12,894 bases of DNA, from contig JAGCAL010000064.1 in the NCBI GenBank assembly GCA_017652715.1, forward strand, positions 1-12,894, read 5' to 3'. The stretch's first letter is position 1, and each line of letters starts with the position of its first letter. Both the position numbers and the translations under genes were made by a program. Source of the stretch: Candidatus Saccharimonadota bacterium. Its GTDB lineage: Bacteria > Patescibacteriota > Saccharimonadia > Saccharimonadales > Saccharimonadaceae. This document shows, one piece after another, positions 1-5,019 of the stretch. Below the pieces are notes generated by a model. It saw only the letters and a program-made list of their open reading frames with translations. It ran no database searches and was not told where the DNA came from.

Positions 1-10
1 ATAGAGGTAG

Positions 11-37
11 CTTTTGAATAAAAAAATTATTCAAAAG
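11..37. other. AT-rich perfect hairpin at the left edge
   Basis: An 11-bp perfect inverted repeat (11-21 against 27-37) closes on a 5-base A loop. It is not followed by a T-run on either strand, so it is a weak intrinsic terminator candidate. It may be the tail of a gene that lies left of the window. No coding region is visible in bases 1-238. Confidence 0.45.
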
Positions 38-79
38 GTCAAAACAAAAATTTAGCCAAAATAACTCCACACTCTACTA

Positions 80-116
80 AAGAAGACCGGTTTTCCTCGC
101 AGTTACCGGTCTTCTT
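80..116. terminator. Hairpin, possible terminator
   Basis: Bases 80-91 pair perfectly with 105-116 (12 bp, core AGAAGACCGGT) around a 13-base loop. The stem is GC-richer than its surroundings. The plus-strand 3' side is pyrimidine-rich (CTTCTTCTATTACT) but has no clean T-run, so this is a plausible, not certain, terminator for a gene entering from the left. Confidence 0.5.
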
Positions 117-154
117 CTATTACTACACACTTTTTGTCAATCAAACTAATAACA

Positions 155-188
155 AAAAATGTTTTGGGATTACTTCCAAAACATTTTT
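155..188 (-). terminator. Rho-independent terminator of ssrA (possibly bidirectional)
   Basis: A perfect 13-bp stem (155-167 with 176-188) encloses an 8-base loop. Read on the minus strand, the 3' arm runs into six T residues. It lies about 50 bases past the CCA end of the tmRNA, the right place and orientation to end ssrA transcription. On the plus strand the arm also ends in five Ts, so it may stop transcripts from both sides. Confidence 0.7.
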
Positions 189-238
189 AATACTAAATTT
201 CTTTACTGAACCTTCTTTCTAAAGAAAGATTGAGCTTT

Positions 239-596
239 TGGTGGAGCTGCCGGATACTGCCTCCGGGTCCGAATTACCACATGGATACCATTCTACGTGC
301 ATAGTTTTCTGTTTTAATCTCGGCATCTAATTACAAGCAGCAGGAAACGAAACTTGCAAATCGCCATGGCAAAATTTTCATGTCATATCTCGCCACTTTT
401 ACGACCTTATTTCCGTTGTATGATAATTCCGATTCTACGGAAACTTGAACCGAAACCAGCCTAAATTAAATTAAGCATAAGCTGGCATGTACATAACATG
501 CGCAGTTTTCGTGTTTTTAGCACTTATTCAATACTTACGGTATTTAATCGACACGCCTGATATCTGTTAATAGTCCGTCTAAGCTTTGTCAGCCCC
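239..596 (-). ncRNA. ssrA: tmRNA (ssrA), one-piece
   Basis: Transfer-messenger RNA rescues stalled ribosomes: it accepts alanine, enters the A site with SmpB, and adds a degradation tag to the unfinished protein. The 5' end GGGGCTGA (from 596) pairs with the 3' CAGCTCC followed by encoded ACCA (239-242), forming the acceptor stem. The 3' section AATTCGGAC...CAGCTCCACCA follows the E. coli tmRNA 3' end closely. Helix P2 is retained: 564-559 (GATATC) pairs with 289-284 (GGTATC), and 556-551 (GCGTGT) with 300-295 (GCACGT). At 358 nt it is close to the 363 nt of E. coli. The T-arm is a 5-bp stem (CCGGA/TCCGG) with a 7-base loop, but the loop reads GGCAGTA instead of the TTCRANY consensus. The D-loop region is also diverged (AGCTTAGAC in place of GGATTCGAC). 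Promoter, tag frame and terminator are all present, so a live gene is more likely than a relic. Confidence 0.92.
471..521 (-). other. tmRNA tag-peptide reading frame
   Basis: The resume codon is most likely GCT (521-519), preceded by AATAAGT, which resembles the ATAGTC before the E. coli GCA resume codon. The frame reads AKNTKTAHVMYMPAYA and stops at TAA (473-471). The tag is longer than the ten residues encoded in E. coli and ends in AYA where many bacteria have LAA or a close variant. The resume codon is assigned by analogy, but the small, alanine-ended frame closing in TAA fits. Confidence 0.75.
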
Positions 597-606
597 AACT
601 ATCTAC

Positions 607-635
607 ATTTTACCATAACTTTTTACAGATTACAA
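607..635 (-). promoter_or_regulatory. ssrA promoter
   Basis: On the minus strand, TTGTAA (635-630) and TAAAAT (612-607) are separated by exactly 17 bases. The -10 hexamer ends 10 bases before the mature 5' G at 596, leaving a short 5' leader that RNase P would remove. Confidence 0.7.
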
Positions 636-693
636 TAGATAGAGGAGTTTTTTCTGCAGTAAGCTCCTTCTCGCTGGTCCTCGGCGCGCCATC

Positions 694-905
694 GTAAAAA
701 TTACAACAATTAGGCGGACTTCTTCGGAAATTTCAGTTTCCTCACTCGTCCGTAATTGTTGTAATTTTAACTGTGAGCGCCTGTGGATTCGCTCGAAGCA
801 GCTTACTGTGGACAAAAACTCCGCCATTGTTGTAAAAAATACAACAAAATGAACAATAAAATAGAACAGGTACTAAATAGAGCAAATGTTGTAAAAATTA
901 CAGCG
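694..905. repeat. Cluster of TTGTTGTAA-type palindromes
   Basis: Four related sites fall in about 210 bases. One is 694-709 (GTAA-AAA-TTAC then AACAA). The second is 753-768 (TAATTGTTGTAATTTT). The third, 827-847, is the best palindrome: TTGTTGTA and TACAACAA around AAAAA. The fourth is 887-905 (TGTTGTAA-AAA-TTACAGCG). The shared form is TTGTTGTAA-N3-TTACAACAA, like the operator of a dimeric repressor. Sites one and two are also inverted copies of each other (16 bp) and could form a long hairpin with an added CGGAC/GTCCG pairing. I cannot name the binding protein. The cluster lies between the divergent ssrA promoter and a plus-strand promoter near 938. Confidence 0.5.
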
Positions 906-911
906 ATAAAG

Positions 912-953
912 TTGAACAAATCTATTGATTTTTTAACTATAATATGCTACTAT
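912..953 (+). promoter_or_regulatory. Candidate promoter into the folded region
   Basis: A perfect TATAAT lies at 938-943, with TTGAAC at 912-917 (20-base spacer, long). An overlapping alternative is TTGATT (925-930), a 17-base spacer, then TACTAT (948-953). Either would start plus-strand transcription around 950-960, just before the small basic ORF and the folded block. Confidence 0.45.
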
Positions 954-1023
954 GAATTCAGTCGAGATGACTAAAACAAAAACTAAAAATAAAAGGAAAG
1001 AAATGAAAAAGCGTAAACCATAG
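952..1023 (+). CDS. Possible very short lysine-rich peptide
   Basis: An ATG at 952 opens 23 codons ending in TAG at 1021-1023. In-frame ATGs lie at 967 (18 codons) and 1003 (6 codons, MKKRKP). The last has a fair ribosome site, AAGGAAAG, a few bases upstream. The peptide is very basic: ten of 23 residues are Lys or Arg and two are Glu. I recognise no family. AT-rich DNA gives Lys-rich frames by chance, so this could be nothing. Its position between a promoter-like box and a strongly folded block is the arrangement of a leader peptide, which is the only reason to list it. Confidence 0.2.
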   Translation: MNSVEMTKTKTKNKRKEMKKRKP

Positions 1024-1025
1024 AA

Positions 1026-1336
1026 TTTAGCGGGCGAAAAGGTAATTTCTAGCCATAAATTACAACATAGGAATTACCTAGAGCTCCGCTAAAACTATTT
1101 CGAGGAGAAAACTTTATAGATAATCATCCAAGAAATAGCAAGCGTAAGAGCGCGTCAGTAAATCTCTTACTAGCACCTTAAAGAAACATAAACAAGAGTA
1201 AGAGAAAAAACCGACAAGGATCAATGCTTCACCTAGTGTGAAGCGGTCAAAAAGGGAAAGGCGGACCAGGGTTCAGTTCAATAGTTAAGTTATATAGTGC
1301 CGGATAACCCCCGCCTCCCTCCAAAATACTTGGGGG
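1026..1336 (+). ncRNA. Candidate structured RNA of unknown family
   Basis: Several stems can be read directly. (a) An outer stem 1026-1034/1085-1093 (9 bp, one G-U) contains an inner 12-bp stem 1040-1051/1068-1079 (one G-U). (b) 1144-1150 (GTAAGAG) pairs with 1164-1170. (c) The same segment, 1163-1171, can instead pair over 9 bp with 1197-1205. (d) A perfect 7-bp hairpin GCTTCAC/GTGAAGC lies at 1226-1232/1238-1244. (e) An 11-bp stem with an ACCA bulge joins 1259-1264 plus 1269-1273 to 1306-1316. (f) A 7-bp hairpin lies at 1318-1324/1330-1336. I looked for RNase P RNA, SRP RNA, 6S and cobalamin-riboswitch conserved motifs and found none. The strand is inferred from the upstream promoter-like boxes and could be wrong. 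Confidence 0.4.
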
Positions 1337-1348
1337 CACGAACTAGTA

Positions 1349-1357
1349 TGATATAAT
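1349..1357 (+). promoter_or_regulatory. Extended -10 promoter, likely leaderless start
   Basis: TGaTATAAT (1349-1357) is a perfect extended -10 box, ending exactly six bases before the ATG at 1364. Transcription would be expected to start at or next to the A of the ATG. The GAGG between box and start sits only two bases from the ATG, too close to act as a normal Shine-Dalgarno site. Confidence 0.65.
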
Positions 1358-1363
1358 GAGGTT

Positions 1364-1717
1364 ATGAAGCATAACCGAATTATTTACGCTATTAGCATTA
1401 TAGGACTCGCAGCTTTAATCTTAATGCTAAATCTTACGTCACCGACGGAAATTGGTCCGCTCGGTGTTTTATTATTTTTTACAACAGTCTATTTAGTAGG
1501 TTTTGGGATAATTACGTTAGTATGGCAAGCTTTTAAAGCCGTAGCGCTGAAGCAGCCAAAAATGAAAAGTAAAGATTATCTCTACGCCGCCGTACTTGCT
1601 TTTGGTCCAATTATGACCTTAATGGCGCGCTCGTTTGGCGCAATTAGTCTCTGGACGATTGGATTAATCACGCTTTTCTTAGTTTTGGCGGAATTTTTTA
1701 TCTACAAAAGAATTTAA
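1364..1717 (+). CDS. Small four-segment membrane protein, unknown function
   Basis: This 117-residue protein is almost entirely membrane-embedded. Four hydrophobic stretches can be read, at about residues 6-24, 31-56, 72-88 and 93-113. They are separated by a polar loop near 24-30, a basic loop around 58-71 (KAVALKQPKMKSK) and a short turn. The tail YKRI is positive. There is no signal peptidase site and no catalytic motif that I recognise. The start at 1364 is supported by an extended -10 box six bases upstream. It sits first in a run of plus-strand genes leading to the VirD4-like ATPase, 20 bases from the next gene, so a role with the envelope machinery is possible but inferred from position only. 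Confidence 0.8.
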   Translation: MKHNRIIYAISIIGLAALILMLNLTSPTEIGPLGVLLFFTTVYLVGFGIITLVWQAFKAVALKQPKMKSKDYLYAAVLAFGPIMTLMARSFGAISLWTIGLITLFLVLAEFFIYKRI

Positions 1718-1722
1718 AGGTG

Positions 1723-1731
1723 TGCTAAAAT
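1723..1731 (+). promoter_or_regulatory. Extended -10 promoter, likely leaderless start
   Basis: TGcTAAAAT (1723-1731) ends six bases before the ATG at 1738. The only purine-rich stretch, AAAGGTG at 1716-1722, is about 15 bases from the ATG, too far for a usual ribosome site. Confidence 0.55.
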
Positions 1732-1737
1732 AAGCAT

Positions 1738-2256
1738 ATGGACTATGGTCAACCTACAAATCAAGACGATCGCTCGAATCCTTTTTTTACCACTGGAGCC
1801 GGCACAAATCGGGAAACTGTGAATACTTTTCAATCGGAAAACAATCTAGATTTATCGAATAATCAAGCCGACTGGTCGGCTCCCTTGGAAAGAGACCATC
1901 GCAGCATCGGCAATAAAGCAATGGGTGCGCCAGAAACCTCGCCAGACCAAGAAAATGTTAATTCAGAAGTTCCAGATTTGACCAATATGGGCAAGGTTAT
2001 CAGCCTAGACGCATCTAGGCGGGATTATAATCCCAAAGAAAACCCTTCGACGGCCGAAGTTGCCGAACAAGCAATCTCGTTTGATAGGAAGAAGATTAAG
2101 ACTGGCGAAACACTGGAAGAAGCCGGTGTACAGGAAGTGCAGAATGTCATCAATAAGTTAAACCAAGATGGTAATGTTGCGGATTTCTATGATACTGCCA
2201 GAGATATGATGGAGGCAAACCTTTATAACTCATATAAAAGAAAGCTGGCGGCATGA
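1738..2256 (+). CDS. Hypothetical soluble acidic protein
   Basis: This 172-residue protein has no signal peptide or hydrophobic segment, so it is probably cytoplasmic. The first 80 residues are rich in Asn, Gln, Ser, Thr, Asp and Pro and look disordered. Residues from about 100 to the end are charged and probably helical (AEVAEQAISF, EEAGVQEVQNVINKL, DFYDTARDMMEANLYNSYK). I do not recognise the family. It ends with TGA, here a true stop. It lies 20 bases after the small membrane protein and 61 bases before the ATPase, so it may be an accessory or adaptor for that module; this is inferred from order alone. An internal promoter may let it be expressed separately. Confidence 0.75.
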   Translation: MDYGQPTNQDDRSNPFFTTGAGTNRETVNTFQSENNLDLSNNQADWSAPLERDHRSIGNKAMGAPETSPDQENVNSEVPDLTNMGKVISLDASRRDYNPKENPSTAEVAEQAISFDRKKIKTGETLEEAGVQEVQNVINKLNQDGNVADFYDTARDMMEANLYNSYKRKLAA

Positions 2257-2280
2257 AAAGCATAAATACAATCTGTTTCA

Positions 2281-2296
2281 GTAATTTTTACAACAA
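2281..2296. promoter_or_regulatory. Operator-like palindrome before the ATPase gene
   Basis: GTAA-TTT-TTAC followed by AACAA repeats the organisation of the site at 694-709 and the wider cluster at 694-905. It lies 21 bases before the GTG start of the ATPase gene, just before the ribosome site AAGGGGGAG. A weak TACAAT at 2267-2272 would place transcription start within or next to the palindrome. Confidence 0.4.
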
Positions 2297-2317
2297 TCAT
2301 TTTAAGGGGGAGAAAAA

Positions 2318-4996
2318 GTGATTCAAACTTGGGTGGTGATTTTAATCATGGTCATAGCGGCGATTCTCCTCGCGGCGATCATCTTTAGTGCGCGTATTTC
2401 TAAAATGCGCAAAGCTAAACGCTACGAGCGCGGTCTTAAGATGGTGCCCCTACTAATTCATCTACCTCCGTCTACTGATGATATTGAAGGTGGCGGACGC
2501 GACAAACGCGACATTACAAACGAAGCTGTCTCGAAAGCTCAAGTTATGTATTCAATCCTGTCTTCTACTCTAACGAAAGGCTTTAAAACCTCCCTCTATG
2601 GACAACGGCACTTTTCCTTCGAAATCATCGCTAAAGATGGATTAATTCGTTACTACGCAATAGTTCCAGCGGTCCTAACGGAGACGGTAAAACAGGCTAT
2701 CCAATCGGCTTATCCGACCGCAAGAATAGAAGAGAAGAGGGAAGAGAATATCTTCGAAGGTGGCGGAGGAGTTAACGCTGTCGCTGGCGCAGAGCTAACG
2801 CTGGACAAAGACTACTACCTGCCAATTGCAACATACGAAGATACTAAACGCGATGCCCAAATGGCAATCCTGAATTCACTCTCAAACGTGAATAAAAACG
2901 AGGGTGCGACTGTACAAATATTGTTCCGACCTGCACAAAAAAATTGGTCTAGTAAATCCAAGGAATATGTCGAAAATATCCAAAAAGGCAAAACTACTAC
3001 GAAGAAATCCTTCGGCGGTAACATCGGAGATCTTATCATAGATATAATCCGCGCTCCTTGGGAAGTGCCGTCTGAACATGAAAAAAGTGAAACTAAAGAG
3101 ACGACCGTTACTAATGTTAAGCAAGATGAAATCACCGCTATTACTAATAAAATGCACTATCCAGCTTTCGAAACCCTAATTCGGATTGTCGCAAGCTCCG
3201 AATCTGGTCCGCGCTCAGAGGCTATCATGGGAGGCATCGTTAGCGCATTCTCCCAGTTTAACTCTCCAGAGCTTAATGGCTTCAAGGTCAACACTCTAAA
3301 AGACCCCAAAAAATTAGCCGTTGACTATACTTTTCGCTTTTTCCCAGTTCAGACCAATTCCAGCATCTTAAACAGCGTAGAACTAGCCTCGATCTTCCAT
3401 CTCCCAGAGCAAACTTCAATCCCGAATTCTCAGGTAGAAAGGCAGTTAGTAAAACAGGTTGACGGCCCGGCTAAATTGGCGACCGAAGGATTATTCCTTG
3501 GTACGAACGAATTTAGGGGCAACAAAAAAGCAATCTATCTTCAAGAAAAAGACCGTCGCCGCCACATGTATGTAATTGGCCAAACCGGTATGGGTAAATC
3601 TATATTTCTTGAAAATCTAGCTTTTCAAGACATGTGTGACGGGCGCGGTTTTGCCTTTATTGATCCACACGGCGATGCTGTCGAAGCGCTCCTCCAGCGT
3701 ATGCCAGAAGAGAGAATTGATGACGTAATTTACTTTGACCCAGCCGATATTGAGCATCCGGTAGGTATGAACATGTTTGAATACACCTCTGAGGACCAAA
3801 AGGACTTCATCGTCCAAGAGGGAATTAGTATGCTCCAGTCGCTTTTCGACCCACAAAACCAAGGGTTCTTCGGCCCGCGTGGCCAACATATGTTTAGAAA
3901 CGCCGCGCTTCTCCTGATGTCCGACCCAGCGGGCGCGACCTTTATCGATATTCCTCAATGTTTTACTGACCCAGAATTCGTCAAATCTAAACTAAAGTAT
4001 GTTACAGATAAGGCGGTTTACGACTACTGGACTAAAGAGTTCCCAGCCTCCCAAAAATCCAATGATGCCGGCGAAGTTATTACCTGGTTCGCCTCAAAGT
4101 GGGGCCCGTTTATCGCTAATACTATTATGCGTAACACCTTAGGTCAGGTTAAATCCGGCTTCAATATCCGAGAAATTATGGATAATAAGAAGATTTTCCT
4201 TGTTAACCTCTCTAAAGGCCGCCTTGGCGATATTAACGCTAACCTCCTCGGTATGATCTTCGTTATGAAGTTCCAGCAAGCCGCTATGAGCCGACAGGAT
4301 ATTCCTGAACATGAACGCCAAGATTTCTGTCTCTATGTAGACGAGTTTCAAAACTTCGCAACGGATAGTTTTGAGTCTATTCTCTCAGAGGCTAGAAAGT
4401 ATCGCCTAAATCTGATTGTAGCTAACCAGTTTATGACTCAGTTGACCGAAAAAATCAGGGAAGCGCTTCTTGGTAACGTCGGTACAATTATTTGCGGTCG
4501 TATCGGTGTTACTGACGCCGAATTAATGGTGAAGGCCTTTACTCCGACTTTCACAGCTGAAGACCTAACTAAAACTCCAAACTTCGCTGCGGTAGCTAAA
4601 GTGATGATGTTTGATATGCCGTCGGCGCCGTTTACGATAAACCTACCAGCCCCAATGGGTGAACCTAGCGAAGAGCTTATGAAAACCCTGAAAGCGTATT
4701 CTGCTACTAAATTCGGTAAAACTCGCGCGGAGGTTGAAAAAGAGATTCAGGATCGTTGGAGTGAATCAGAAAAAAGCCGTTCTGAGGCCACCGAAGAGCC
4801 TCTAGGGCCTTCAGAATTGGAAAATGGTAATGAATACGATTTGGCGCCAGAAACCGCTCCTAAAGCCCAAGAATCATCAAATAAAGGCTTTTTAGACGAC
4901 TGGTTAAGCCAGAAAGCTAACAATCCGGAGCCGGAACCTGCTCCCGAGCCTACTCCCGAAGAACAGCCTAAAGAAGCAATATTCAAGATAAGATAG
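2318..4996 (+). CDS. VirD4/TraD/TraG-type DNA-translocating ATPase (type IV secretion coupling-like)
   Basis: This 892-residue protein has one N-terminal membrane segment (about residues 5-25, very hydrophobic) followed by a basic stop-transfer patch (KMRKAKRYERGLK). A roughly 390-residue middle section precedes a RecA-like motor. Walker A is GQTGMGKS at residues 421-428 and is followed by AFIDPHGDA, typical of the VirD4/TraD/FtsK-like class. Walker B is LYVDEFQNF with D675 and E676. The tail is rich in Pro, Glu and Ser and looks disordered. Proteins of this type couple ATP hydrolysis to passage of DNA or DNA-protein complexes across the inner membrane. The GTG start is chosen because AAGGGGGAG lies just upstream and the membrane segment begins at once. 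No relaxase or VirB4 homologue is in the window, so conjugation, DNA uptake and protein export all remain possible. Confidence 0.88.
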   Translation: MIQTWVVILIMVIAAILLAAIIFSARISKMRKAKRYERGLKMVPLLIHLPPSTDDIEGGGRDKRDITNEAVSKAQVMYSILSSTLTKGFKTSLYGQRHFSFEIIAKDGLIRYYAIVPAVLTETVKQAIQSAYPTARIEEKREENIFEGGGGVNAVAGAELTLDKDYYLPIATYEDTKRDAQMAILNSLSNVNKNEGATVQILFRPAQKNWSSKSKEYVENIQKGKTTTKKSFGGNIGDLIIDIIRAPWEVPSEHEKSETKETTVTNVKQDEITAITNKMHYPAFETLIRIVASSESGPRSEAIMGGIVSAFSQFNSPELNGFKVNTLKDPKKLAVDYTFRFFPVQTNSSILNSVELASIFHLPEQTSIPNSQVERQLVKQVDGPAKLATEGLFLGTNEFRGNKKAIYLQEKDRRRHMYVIGQTGMGKSIFLENLAFQDMCDGRGFAFIDPHGDAVEALLQRMPEERIDDVIYFDPADIEHPVGMNMFEYTSEDQKDFIVQEGISMLQSLFDPQNQGFFGPRGQHMFRNAALLLMSDPAGATFIDIPQCFTDPEFVKSKLKYVTDKAVYDYWTKEFPASQKSNDAGEVITWFASKWGPFIANTIMRNTLGQVKSGFNIREIMDNKKIFLVNLSKGRLGDINANLLGMIFVMKFQQAAMSRQDIPEHERQDFCLYVDEFQNFATDSFESILSEARKYRLNLIVANQFMTQLTEKIREALLGNVGTIICGRIGVTDAELMVKAFTPTFTAEDLTKTPNFAAVAKVMMFDMPSAPFTINLPAPMGEPSEELMKTLKAYSATKFGKTRAEVEKEIQDRWSESEKSRSEATEEPLGPSELENGNEYDLAPETAPKAQESSNKGFLDDWLSQKANNPEPEPAPEPTPEEQPKEAIFKIR

Positions 4997-5004
4997 CTAA
5001 ATTA

Positions 5005-5013
5005 TGATAAAGT
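5005..5013 (+). promoter_or_regulatory. Extended -10 promoter, likely leaderless start
   Basis: TGaTAAAGT (5005-5013) ends six bases before the ATG at 5020, the same spacing as at 1364 and 1738. The hexamer differs from consensus at two positions. AGG at 5015-5017 is only two bases from the ATG, too close for a normal ribosome site. Confidence 0.45.
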
Positions 5014-5019
5014 TAGGAT

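Larger units (their letters stand above)
597..1363. other. Long intergenic region without a confident protein gene
   Basis: This 767-base gap separates ssrA from the first plus-strand protein gene. It holds the ssrA promoter (607-635), the palindrome cluster (694-905), two DnaA-box-like nonamers (782-790 and 807-815), promoter-like boxes at 912-953, a possible 18-23 codon basic ORF ending at 1023, a run of stable stem-loops (1026-1336), and the promoter of the next gene (1349-1357). Longer open frames here, such as the one at 783-974, lack a ribosome site and family resemblance. Confidence 0.6.

Noticed and set aside
630..827. Open frame of 65 codons on the minus strand upstream of ssrA
   Set aside because: It overlaps the ssrA promoter and the inverted repeats, and its composition looks random.
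783..974. Open frame of 63 codons on the plus strand in the long intergenic gap
   Set aside because: It starts with GTG, has no ribosome site, runs across the palindrome repeats and the promoter-like boxes, and resembles no family.
1226..1244. GCTTCAC/GTGAAGC hairpin identical in stem to the base of 16S helix h6 (12738-12807)
   Set aside because: The match is only seven bases per arm with different loops, so chance is sufficient.
955..1337. RNase P RNA or SRP RNA
   Set aside because: The length would suit RNase P RNA, and short bits such as GTAAGAGCGC look similar, but the P4 core (GAGGAAAGTCC and the 3' ACAGAA region) is absent. The SRP GGTCAGG...GGAAGCAGCC core is also absent.
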